Shown here: in pieces, positions 24,107-34,686 of the stretch
Position numbering within the stretch: the first letter of the stretch is position 1
Layout: each line of letters starts with the position of its first letter
Assembly: GCA_035048495.1 (NCBI GenBank)
Contig: CM068545.1
Coordinates: 41,224,450 to 41,288,449, forward strand
DNA from: Euptelea pleiosperma
Lineage: Eukaryota; Streptophyta; Magnoliopsida; Ranunculales; Eupteleaceae
Reading direction: 5' to 3'
DNA: 64,000 bases
Position numbers and translations under genes: made by a program
The notes under the pieces: generated by a model
Told to the model about the DNA's origin: nothing
The model's input: the letters and a program-made list of their open reading frames with translations, nothing else
The model's database searches: none

Positions 24107-24816
24107 GTGGTGCCAGGCACGTATGATAACAGAGTGGGTGGGGTCCTTCCATAAACGACTTCAAATGGTGTCTTTCTTGTCGCGAAGTGTAGACTTGTGT
24201 TGTAGCAATATTCGGCCCATGAAATCCAATGAACCCAATCCTTAGGTTTAGAACTTGTGAAACATCGCAAATACATCTCCACCGTACGATTGACCACCTC
24301 CGTTTGACCATCGGTTTGGGGATGGTAAGAAGAGCTAAAGTTGAACCCAGTGTCGTTCAATTTAAATATCTCCTTCCAAAATGAACTTGTAAATGCCGGA
24401 TCACGATCACAAACAATAGATCTTGGCATGCCGTGTAATCGGAAAATTTGATCAAAAAACACTTGTGCCACTCCTACAGCTGTGTACAGATGAGATATAG
24501 GAATAAAATGGGCATATTTAGATAGTCTATCTACCACCACAAAAAGAGTTGACTTTCCTTTTGATGGAGGCAAACCGTCAACAAAATCCATTGAGATGTC
24601 CGCCCAAATTTGAGTAGGAATTGGTAACGGTTGTAGCAAACCAGCTGGAGATAAATTCTCGGTCTTGTGACGTTGATAGGTGTCGCATCCCTTGATAAAC
24701 TCTATGATTTTCTTTCTCATAATATTCCAATAAAATATGGAATGAAACCTGTGTAGAGTTTTATGGTAGCCCTCGTGTGTACTACCATGAATCTCTTGGA
24801 TGATGGTTGGAATCAA
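24107..24816 (-). pseudogene. Chromovirus (Ty3/gypsy, Reina/Galadriel-like) integrase, truncated
   Basis: The minus-strand frame keeps the catalytic residues: D in SMDFVDGL, D in VCDRDPAF, E in DGQTEVVNR. It also has the SSSYHPQTDGQ and TPFEVVYGR motifs usual for plant chromoviruses. The zinc region is decayed (CDTYQ instead of CxxC). The protein breaks after SYVPGT at L4, so the C-terminal part, any chromodomain and the 3' LTR are missing from the window. A frameshift separates it from the upstream RNase H. It belongs to one old element whose pieces continue at 24,817-25,265, 33,142-34,686, 37,477-38,117 and 50,298-50,880. Confidence 0.88.
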
Positions 24817-25265
24817 AGGAGAGTATTCCCTTAGATAAATACAATTTTTAAAAAATAGAACTCCCTCCCTGTATTCCCAAGGTCCAACGGCTTCCCCATC
24901 TAAACATAATTTAACTAACCTTTGCAGCTGAGGGTGTTCTTAGTTATCTTCCTTGATAGGTTTCAACCACCTAGGTAATGGCTGAGAAATTGCCACAAAT
25001 TCACTCTTCTCCTCCCTTCTTGATAAGGCATCGGCTACCACATTTTTCGTTCCATGTTTGTATTCGACAATAAAGTCATATCCCATCAGCTTTGTGAGCC
25101 AACGTTGTTGGGCCACTGTTTTGATTCGTTGCTCCCATAAATATTTCAAACTCCTTTGGTCGATTCTAACAATGAACTGGCAGCCCAACAAATACGGCCT
25201 CCACTTTTGAATAGCCAAAACCAAAGCTAACATTTCCTTATCATAAGTCGACAAGGCAAAATTCC
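24817..25265 (-). pseudogene. Chromovirus RNase H, distal half
   Basis: FALSTYDKEMLALVLAIQKW, then LLGCQFIVRIDQRSLKYL and VADALSRR are recognisable RNase H and tether motifs. The catalytic-region TDH is changed to RIDQ. The frame joins, across the 7.9-kb L5 insertion, to GRN at 33,142. The 5-bp duplication ATTCC (25261-25265 and 33142-33146) marks the site. Confidence 0.85.
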
Positions 25266-26540
25266 TGAAACTAGGATTTTTTCGCGTCGTTGGATTCGAA
25301 AACCGTAGAATCAACATATTTTGTAATTTATCCGATTTTATCCTACAAAATACAGAGATTCTAGCATAGGGATTCGTGTCGGATGTCGATCCGCACTCGA
25401 GGTTAGTTCGTGCCAATTCGAAGACATAAAATGACGAATTTCTGCTAGAAGATATACGGAGGGGTGAGGATGGTGCTGTCGATCTTTAAAACATCAATTT
25501 TTTTGTGAATTTTTAAAGAGAGAATCATGAAAATCAACACATTACGAAAAGATGAAATAATCCACGAATGATCAAAATTAACTTTTATTGGAAATCACAG
25601 AAATTACATTGCTTTTGAATGGAAATCTATCAAAATTACACTAGAAAGCAATAAAAACTAGAGAGAGAAAGTAGAACTAAAGGGGTTTCTTAGAGAGAGA
25701 AAACTAGAGAGAGATAAAAAAGTGAAGACGTTAGACACTTACTGACCATGAGGAGTGGCTGATTAGATCCAACGGGTTGGATGAGGAGGAGATGTTGCTG
25801 GCCGTTAGTGGCTGTTTGATATTCGCTCAAAAGTGCTTATTTTAAGCAATTATCCTTTTAGCGTTATTGCATTCTCCTACGTAAAATACTCTATTTATCT
25901 ACTTTTCTACGTAAGAGTCTCTTTTGTTGCGTAGAACACACTTTTCTGGACGAAATGGTATATTTGCATGCATTAAACACATTTTCGGAAGTCTAGACAT
26001 GAAATCATTCTGATGGAGTCTCATTACGCGCTTCTTCTGTCGCAGGAAACCCCGATGGGACAATTCTCGAGACATGCAAGCCCATATCGATCAGGAAAGC
26101 CCATTATCAAAGCTTAAAGAGCCCACATGCTATGACTAGAAGATATGGGCCAACTATGGGCTAAATAAGAGGACCAAAAAAAAGTCGGCCCAAAGAACGG
26201 AGAGAGAGCAGGAGAGCCAATGACCAAGAGACGGACCAAAGCGTTTAAAGCCACATGAGTCAGCAAGGAAAGATAGTCTACTCTACTGGAGAAGCGTGAG
26301 GATGGTCACAGTAAAGACCAGGGAGCACTAATTGGGCAATTTTGATGGCATGCGGGCCCACAATCAACTTCCAGAACCTAGGATCAAAGCTCAAGAGCCA
26401 ACAAGCTGAGGATAAGAAGATATGGGACAGAGACGGGAAGAGCCAGAGAATCGAAAGAATTGAGGGACGACCAAGAGAGAAGGAGGGACAAGCCCTCAAA
26501 GAAGAGACTAAGGAGATTAAAGCTTATAAACCAACACAAC

Positions 26541-26612
26541 GCGAGTGCTTGCTCAGTTGGTAAAGTATGCAGAAGACCAAGTCAAAGCAGGGTTCAAGAC
26601 CCTCTACTAGCA
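26541..26612 (+). other. tRNA-like segment with Pol III A/B boxes in L6
   Basis: A-box-like TTGCTCAGTTGG (26549-26560), B-box GGTTCAAGACC (26591-26601), T-arm AGGG/CCCT with a 7-nt loop, then TTTT runs at about 26613-26640. The acceptor stem does not pair well, so it is tRNA-derived, not a functional tRNA gene. Confidence 0.65.
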
Positions 26613-27687
26613 TTTTCTCTTTCTTTTTTTTCTCTCTCCTCTCTCTAAATCCTCACTCTCTCTCTAATCTCAATATCCACCACTAGATCCTCTCTCCTTC
26701 TAAAATCAATCGATCCTATGGCCTACCTTGGCCGATCTCCACCGTCCAATGATCTGTTCAATCATTTCCATCCACTTCTACCATCCAATCGCCATTGCGT
26801 TGTCATTTCTATCGTCCGATTATCAGCATATCGTCAAATTCTTCCTCCATCACACCATCTTAGAATCCAGTGGCCCTCATCATTTCACGGTTAATCAAGC
26901 GGGCCATGGACAAGCTAAAAATATGGGCCCACTATCACTGACCCACGGCCTCACTTAAATTTCCTAAAAAAGGCACGGCCATTGCCACATGGCGGATGTG
27001 AGGATATTTTTGGAAAAGAGGATACTAAATAAATAAAAATAATAATAATTGGCAGCATTAATATGCATTATTTCAAAAAGAGGGAGACTTTCCATCCATG
27101 TTTTTAAAATGGGAAAAGAAGTTGAATTTTTGAACAAAAGGGAAGTTTCTAAAAAAATTTTGAAAAAGATTTCTTTTTGAAGGCAAGTGGTGGTCACGTA
27201 TAGGAAGGATGAGGTGGCATCAAGAGGTGGAACCAAACATGTGTGGAGAGGAGGAAAGAAGGGAGAGGACGCCCACGTTCTTATAAAAGAACATAACCTT
27301 AAAGGAATTTTTTTCCTCTCCCTCAACTCACTTTCTAATTTCCACCTCAAGCCGACAGCCACTTCTTCTCCTCCAGTCTCTCACTCTCCCCACGCCTGAT
27401 TCATTCTCCCCTCCTTGTTTTCCTTCTTCCGGATCTTCACAAACCCAAGCGGCCCCACGTTTTTGGAATAAGGAGAGCTCTTCTCCTTGCTGCCATTAAC
27501 ACACTGCACTCACCTCTCGTGCAAAACGGAAACACCTCCCTCTTCTTTTCAGTCTCTCCGCCTAGAACCTCTCCGGAAGATCAATCCATCCTCACACCGC
27601 CTGCTGGTCTCTCTCCTTCAGTGCACACGAACTACACTTCACCTTGAAAGAAAAAAAAAAAAAAAAAAAAAAAAATTTTCAAGATCA

Positions 27688-27889
27688 CCGGAGTTGCAGG
27701 TTGCAACTCCGGCAACCTCCATTAACGCCTGCACATCTCCTGTGCTCTTCATCCACGCGCCAGCAGGCGGTCTTCCATTGCTGCCACCAACCTTTCCGCT
27801 CCCACCTTGCTGCTCAAAAACAGCAAGGCTGCACCACGGTGTAGCCGGATTGAAATCCCATCACCGGAGTTGTAGACCTGCAACTCCGG
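27688..27889. repeat. Two mini-hairpins in L6
   Basis: 27688-27712 and 27864-27889, both with intact CCGGAGTT/AACTCCGG arms. The first follows a poly(A) run of about 25 bp. Confidence 0.9.
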
Positions 27890-29334
27890 TCGGCCTCTCC
27901 ATTCGAAGCTCCTCTCCCACGTTCCAGAACTCTCTCTCCCCCAACGTTAACAAGTCATTCCTCTCCACAAAGTTCACAACCCGCCCCCCACGTTTTGGAA
28001 TAGAGAAGTTCTTTCTTCTTGCTGCCATTACCGCCTACGCCATCACCATATTCTTCCCTTCATCACACACAACCTTGCCGCCATCACCATTCCAGCTCTA
28101 AATCGTTACCGCCCCCCCCCCCTTTCTCTACACTTACAGCAAGAAGAGGAAGCTGCTCTCCAGCCACCACCGTTTCTCTCCACAGCCGCGCGCACCAGCA
28201 AAAACTCCTTCAATGCTTCAATCACAGCCGCTCCACCACTCCTTCGTCTTCACTGCCCCTTCTCTCTCTTACGAAAGAACAAAAAGAAAAGAAAAAAAAA
28301 AGAAACAAAAGAAGAGAAGAGGTGAAGAAGGAGCCGTACTCACCTGTCCCCGTTCGCCTTAGTCCCTTGCATCCATTGTCACCTTCACCTTACCGCCAGC
28401 CACCATCCATTATCCACTTTGCCGCCCCCTACCACTGTAGGTTGCATCGCCTCTAGCATCCACCTCCACGAGCCGCCCCATTCATCAAACATGCATCGCC
28501 TCACTCTCACCATTACCGCTCCCCTCCCCACCGTCTCCATCAGTCCACAACATTGTGGACAACTACTTTGTAGTCCATAATGAGTTTCTCTCTCTCACTC
28601 TTAACTCTCTCTCTCTAGTTTGTCTTTATCTCTAAGTTTTTTTTTTAATTTCAGCTAGTGGATGTTTCTTTATGTTTTAAGATTCAATACATTGTAGCTC
28701 TTTTTGGATTAATGAAAACTAGATTGGATTTATTTGCAATTTTTTTTCTCTCTTGATAATGTTGATTTCGTTGATTAGAATCCTCTCAAACATGTGTTTA
28801 AAAGCACTTTGAACCACCACTCTCACCCCTCCATCTTTCTTAGTAGCAATTTCGACCAAAAAAAAATCTGTCATTTCATGTCCTTGACTTGCACATACTA
28901 ACCCCGAGTGCGGATCGACATCCGACACAAGCCACTGTACAAAATTGCTCATTCTACAGGTTAAAAGTCTCGGATTAATTACAAATATTGTTGAAGTTAG
29001 GGTTTCCGTAACCAACGACGCGGAAAAACCCTACTTTCACTGTTCATGACAGGCTTACCGTGGTGGAGAAGCCGGCAAGGTAATGTGAACTAGGTTCACC
29101 TAAGTTAATGGCGGGCAGCAAGGTGGTGCGATGGGGAAGGCATGATGGGTTGCAAGAGGTTGCAGGCCGAGTTGGATTGCAAGGTGTTCACACCAGCAAC
29201 AAGGAGGCGCTGGTTCTTGCTGAATGGAGGAGCAGACCAAGGTGGAGAGGAACAGCAGGTAGGCGTTCCTCTTCTCCTCTTTCTTTCACTCTCTTTGTTT
29301 TTCTTTTTTCTTTTTTTTCAAAGGGCAAAACGGA

Positions 29335-29359
29335 CTGGAGTTGCAGGTTGCAACTCCAG
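29335..29359. repeat. Mini-hairpin in L5
   Basis: CTGGAGTTGCA and TGCAACTCCAG. Both outer CpGs are changed to TG/CA, so the arms still pair. A half copy lies at about 29447. Confidence 0.9.
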
Positions 29360-29628
29360 CACGTTAGAGAGAAGTGGTGTGGGGGCGGTGGCTGGTGCAG
29401 GCGGTGCTGCTAGTGCTGGAGGCAGACTGGTGGGCTGCAAGGTGAGTGGAGTTGCAGGTAGGGGGACTTCTTCCCTTCCTTTTCTTCTTCTTCTTCTCCT
29501 CTCTTTTCTTTCTTTTTTTTTTCTTTTGCTGGACCATTTGGGGAAGAAGAACAACTGATTGGAAGGTGGAGGAATGAGCTGTAATGGCAATGATGAGGCG
29601 ACAGCCTTGGAGATGAAGGGGCGGTAGT

Positions 29629-31659
29629 TGATATTCACTCAAAAGTGCTTATTTTAAGCAATTATCCTTCTAGCATTGTCACACTCTTCTACGTAAAATT
29701 GCATTTTTTATCAACATTTTTACGTCAGAGTTTCTCTCATTCCGTAGAATACGCTTTTCTAGTTAAAATGGTATATTCGCATGCATTCATACGCAGTTAT
29801 TTGATCCACATGCGAAGTCATTCTCATTACGCGATTTTTCTATCGTAGGAGCACTAATTAGGCAACTTTGATGGCATGCGGGCCCACAATCAACTTCCAG
29901 AATCTATGATCAAAGCTCAAGAGCCAACAAGCTGGGGATGAGAAGATATAGGCCAAAAATGGGAAGAACCGGAGAGTCGACAGAATCAAGGGATGACCAA
30001 GAGAGAAGGAGAGACAAGCCCTCAAAGAAGAGACTAAGAAGATTAAAGCTTATAAACTAACACAAGGTGAGTGCTTGCTCAGTTGGTGAAGCATGCAAAA
30101 GACCAAGTCTAAGACAAGGGTTCAAGACCCTCTGCTAGCATTTTCTCTTTAATTTTGTAATATTTTCTCTCTCCTCTCTCTAGATCTTCATCTTTTCTCT
30201 ACTTTTCAATCTCAACCATCCGATACTCCCTCCCTTCACAATCACTGTCTTACGGCCTATCCTGTTTGATCTTCACCATACGACCCACTTGATCATCACC
30301 ATCTAATTCGACCGTCCGATTACCCATCACTCCATCGTAGAACCCATTAGGCTCATTATTCCATGTTCAACCATGTGGGCCAAATATATGGGCCCATCAC
30401 CAACGACCAGTAGCCTAGCCATTTTAGTGGGACCCAGGAGAATGTTACCCCATTTAGCAACAAAGGAAAATGGTTTTGGCACTAAAAACATTTTTGGCTA
30501 GACATTTTTGCGAGGAAATATATTCTAGGCCTATTTTGGAAAAAGGAATGGTGATGGAAAAGTGTTTTGAGAGTGGTTTTCCAAAAATTAATAGGTGGTG
30601 TTTACCCAAGAAAGCAAGAACATTTTTAGAGGGAAACTTTTGTCTTCAAAATAAAATTCCTTTTTAAGAAAATGGTGTGAAGAATGTTGCTAAAATAGGA
30701 TGCAATGGACGGCTAGGATGGAGGATGTCTAAGGACATTTTCACCCTTATATGGTAGGCTTCACCACATTTTCAAATGAAATTAGAAACCGTGGGTTTCT
30801 AATATAGGATCCCATGGTTCCTATAAAAAAAAAAGGATATTTCATTGCTGCCCCCCTCCACGTTTTTACCCTAATTCCATACTCTCCACCTCCCAAAAAT
30901 CTTCTCCTTCCCATTTTTCTCATAAGCCATCCACATCTCTTGCGCCATCTCTCACAGCCGTTTTTCACCCCTGCACAACCACCGGCCAGCCACCATTGAA
31001 GCCAGCAGCAAAGCCCAAGCCGTCATCTTCAAATTCCACCATGTCCTTCAACCAACACAACGGTCAGCAAGAAAAGCTTCCATCTCGCCTTCACCAGCCC
31101 TTCTAGCCACTGTTTCCACTATCTCTTAGCCCTAGCCACTCCACTTGATTGAAGGAGGAAGAACCAGTCACCATTGCAATCGATCCTCTAATAAAGGTGA
31201 GATCCTTCACCTTTTCTCTACAAATCTTTTTAGTTTTAACTATTTTCTTTCACTAGCTTCTCTCTCAAGATTAGTACACCCCTCTAAAATCTCTTTCTCT
31301 CTCTCAATGCTTTTAGTTAGACTAATTAATTTTGGCATTAAATTAGTGAATGTATTACATTTGATTTAATAAAATTGATTTGTTTGTGTTCATTTCTTGG
31401 AATTATTTTAAGGAGTTCTTATCCGTTATTTTATTAGTTTTAATAAGTCTCTATATAATCGAAAAAGAACATTTAAAAAAAAAAAAAAAAGTCATTTTAT
31501 GTTCTTTACTGCACGTTCCCTAATCCCGAGTGCGGATCGACATCTGACACGAATCCCTATGCTAGAATCTCTAAATTTTGCAGGAAATCTCGGATAAATT
31601 ATAAATCTTGTTGATTCTAGGGTTTCCGTAACCAAGGACGCGGAAAATTCCTACTTTCA
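29629..31659 (+). mobile_element. Solo LTR copy L7 (short type), nested in L5
   Basis: 2,031 bp, TGATATTCAC to CCTACTTTCA, perfect duplication GTAGT (29624-29628, 31660-31664). It lacks mini-hairpins and the microsatellite block. It has the most complete tRNA-like segment (30066-30140). Confidence 0.95.
30066..30140 (+). other. tRNA-like segment with Pol III A/B boxes in L7
   Basis: A-box-like TTGCTCAGTTGG (30075-30086) and B-box GGTTCAAGACC (30119-30129), starts 44 nt apart as in tRNA genes. D-stem GCTT/AAGC, T-stem AGGG/CCCT, followed by a TTTT terminator at about 30141. Confidence 0.7.
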
Positions 31660-32631
31660 GTAGTGGCTTGGACAGGTGAGGGCGTTCTTCCCTCCTTCTT
31701 CCTCTCTTCTCTTCTTCTCTTTTCTTCTTTTCTTCTTCTTTTTTTTTTGTTTGTTTGTTTTCAAAAAGAATGAAAAAGAAGAAGAGAATGGGGGAGAGAT
31801 TGGGAGAGGGTGCTGGGCGGTAGTAGAGGATGGATGGACGGTAGTGCAGGCTGTAATGGCAGAACATAGAGGTTTTGAAAGCCCCTTTTTTTTTTTTAGA
31901 AGATGGAATATGGCAGACCCCAAAACGTGGGGAGAAGATCCTCTTATACAAGGGCCACTAGGGTTTCTATTATGGGGTTCATCTCCTCTTGAGGTAAACT
32001 GTTTTGGGGGAGTAGAATGGAATGTGTGTGGGGTAACAGCTAGGGTTTCCCAAAAAAATCCCCTTCTCCAAAACGTTCCATCTTTTGATAGAAACCGTTA
32101 GAAACCCACGGTTTCTAAAACATGAAAAAATCCTTTCTTTTTTTTTTTTTTTTTAAACTTGATCTTTGCAAAAAAAATTTGATTTAAAATCTTTCTCCTT
32201 TCCTTCTTCTTCTTTAGGATTCATTCCCATCCATGCTAGGCATGTGGGTCCCACCGAATGGCTACATGTCCTCTTCCCCATCCTAGCCGTCCAAAACGTG
32301 CTTTTGAAATCTATTCTTATGTTGAGAAAATCTTTTATTTAAAAGCATTTAACTTTCCAAAATTCTTTTTGATTTCCTTATCAAAAAGGTAATAGAGAGG
32401 GATTGAAGATGAGGTGCGTGGATGATCGGACGGAATGATCAGATGATCTACTGGTGATCAAACAGTAGTGATGATCAGATGGTGATGATGGGTTGGATCA
32501 TCGGCCAAGGTAGGCCGTAGGATAGAGTGACTGAGGATGGATAGAGGATCGGATGATTCAGATTTAAGGGTAAAGAGAGGATGAGGTTTAGAGAGAGGAA
32601 AGAGAAAATTTTACAAGATAAAGAGAAAATG

Positions 32632-32703
32632 CTAGTAGAGGGTCTTGAACCCTGATCTTTGACTTGGTCTTCTGCATGCTTGACCAACTGAGCAAGCACT
32701 CGC
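32632..32703 (-). other. tRNA-like segment in L5
   Basis: Minus-strand copy of the same module: B-box 32641-32651, A-box 32684-32695. The A-box carries the same CTCAGTTGG core. Confidence 0.65.
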
Positions 32704-33141
32704 CTTGTGTTGGTCTATAAGCTTTAATCTCCTTAGTCTCTTCTTTGAGGGCTTGTTTCTCCTTCTCTCTTGGTCGTCCCTTAATTCTTTTGACTCTCTG
32801 GCTCTTCTTGTCTTTGGCCTATATCTTCTCATCCTTAGCCTGCTGGCTCTTGAGCTTTGATCCTAGGTTCAGGAAGTTGATTGTTGGCCTGCATTCCATC
32901 AAAATTGCCCAATCAGTGCTCCTGCGATAAAAAAATCGGGTAATGAGAATGACTTCGCATGTGGGTCAAATAAATGCGTATGAATGCATGCGAATATACC
33001 ATTTTAACCAGAAAAGTGTGTTCTACGTAATGAGAGAAACTCTTACGTAGAAATGTTGATAAAAGAGGCAGTTTCACGTAGGAGAATGTGACAATGCTAG
33101 AAGGATAATTGCTTAAAATAAGCACTTTTGAGCGAATATCA

Positions 33142-33890
33142 ATTCCTTCCATGTAATGCTTGGCTAAAAAAAGCAATGGGACGCTTGTCTTGCATCAATA
33201 CCGCACCCACACTTTATCTTGAGGCATCACATTCTATAAGGAATGGTTTAGCAAAATCTGGAAGTGCCAAGACTGGGGGTTGCGTCATGGCCTATTTCAT
33301 TGGATCAAAAGCCTTTTCTACAGCGGGGTTCCAAGAAAATGAATTTATCTTTAACATTGTCGTGAGAGGTTGCGCTATCTTGCCATGATGTTGGATGAAT
33401 TTCCGATAGTACCCAGTTAGCCCCAAAAACCCATGCAAGGCCTTGATGGTAGCGGGCTTGGGCCAATTCAGCATAGTGGTCACCTTGTCGTCATCGACCG
33501 CGACACCTTCTTGTGAGATAATGTGGCCTAGGCACTTAACTTGTTTTTTGCCAAACTGACATTTTTCCTCCTTCACAAATAATTGGTGAGATCTTAAAAG
33601 AGACAAAGCAATCTTAACATGCCTTAAATGATCTTCCCAATTATAACTATAAATTAAGATATCATCAAAGAAGACCAAAATGAACTTACGTGAATGTTCC
33701 TTAAAGACCTCATTCATAAGAGATTAGAAGGTTGATGGCGCATTTGTGAGACCAAACGGCATTACAAGGAATTCGTAATGCCCATGATGCGTTTGGAATG
33801 TCATTTTTGTTACATCATCATGATGCATCCCTCTTGTGATCATATTTGAGACTAACTGTTCGATCTCATTTTTCTGAAAATAAGGGTAAC
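33142..33890 (-). pseudogene. Chromovirus reverse transcriptase (C-part) and RNase H start
   Basis: Recognisable in order on the minus strand: an upstream piece [13 protein letters not shown], then [15 protein letters not shown], a stop, then VFFDDILIYS (catalytic DD), the thumb GFLGLTGYYRKFI, and the RNase H start VLMQDKRPIAFFSQALHGRN. About 75 residues normally present between the first two pieces, including the WRMCVDYR-type and LKSGYHQI-type motifs, are deleted. At least two stop codons interrupt the frame. The fragment ends at the ATTCC site where L5 inserted. Confidence 0.85.
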
Positions 33891-33891
33891 A

Positions 33892-34686
33892 TTAGGGCCT
33901 TACACAAACCGGTCCACTTCCTTCGACCAAGGTAATGTGATGGTCATGAGACCTAAGAGGTGGCAATCCTTTAGGTTCATCAAAAATGTCTTTGTATGAC
34001 TCCAGAATAGAATTCATCCGCGCATCTTCAAAAAACTTTGATTGTGGTAGTCGTGGCCTCCCATGGAAAGAGAATACAAAACTGTAAGAGAATTCCTTGC
34101 CCTTTCTTCTTGACTTCACGGTTGATATCAGCATCTCCCACAATTTTATCTTCTAGGTTAGACATACCTTGTAACCCAACCTCTTCATTTACTGCATGGA
34201 ACCTCATTTGCAGCTTGGAGAAATCCCAAATAATTGGCCCAAGTGTCCTCAACCATTGGACTCCAAGGACAGCATCACACCCTTCTAAAGGTAAAAGATA
34301 GAGATCCACCATGATGGGGACTCCTTGGAGTGTCATACGTACACCCTTACATCTTCCTTCACTTGTTAGCTTTTCTCCATTTGCAACAATAACATCGAAC
34401 CGCCCCTCATTTTTTGGTTGTAGCCCCACCTTTCTTGCTATTTTATTACTCAAGAAATTATGAGTACTTCAAGAATCAACAAGAACAGTGAGTACCTGAC
34501 GCCCTAGGCTGCCTTTTACCCTCATAGTTTGAGGAGCGTGAGTTCCGGAGATAGCATGGAGTGATATTTCAGGTGTTTCTCCCCCCACTTTTTCTTGTGT
34601 TTCTTCCACCAAATCACCTTCCTCTTCGCTTTCATCGTCCTTAGGCCAGCACCCTTCAATAAAGAAGAGCTTCTTGCATCAGTGAC
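33892..34686 (-). pseudogene. Chromovirus protease and Gag zinc-knuckle end
   Basis: Minus strand from the L8 junction: the end of a zinc knuckle (CKKLFFIEGCW), an acidic linker, then protease TVLVDS-stop-STHNFLSNKIA and AVLGVQWLRTLG. The active-site glycine codon has become TGA, so the protease motif DSGST is broken exactly at its centre. The frame after it is open to GLPPLRSHDHHI, the usual stretch before the reverse transcriptase. Confidence 0.85.

Larger units (their letters stand above)
25817..29039 (+). mobile_element. Solo LTR copy L6 (chimeric U3), nested in L5
   Basis: 3,223 bp, TGATATTCGC to CCTACTTTCA, with perfect duplication CTGTT (25812-25816, 29040-29044). It is the longest copy. 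Its first 500 bp match the L3/L11 type. At about 26,322 it switches to the L7 type, beginning AGCACTAATTGGGC, so it carries two tRNA-related U3 modules in series. Mini-hairpins lie at 27688-27712 and 27864-27889. Confidence 0.95.
25266..33141 (-). mobile_element. Solo LTR copy L5, interrupted by L6 and L7
   Basis: Minus-strand LTR in three pieces (25266-25816, 29045-29628, 31665-33141), about 2.61 kb net. It is flanked by the perfect duplication ATTCC within the chromovirus RNase H. It starts TGAAACTAGG and ends GCGAATATCA. It carries a mini-hairpin (29335-29359) and a tRNA-like segment (32632-32703). Two later LTRs of the same family sit inside it, each with its own duplication. Confidence 0.93.

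Noticed and set aside
26541..30140. Functional nuclear tRNA genes
   Set aside because: A and B boxes are good, but the acceptor and anticodon stems do not pair properly, so I describe them only as tRNA-like.
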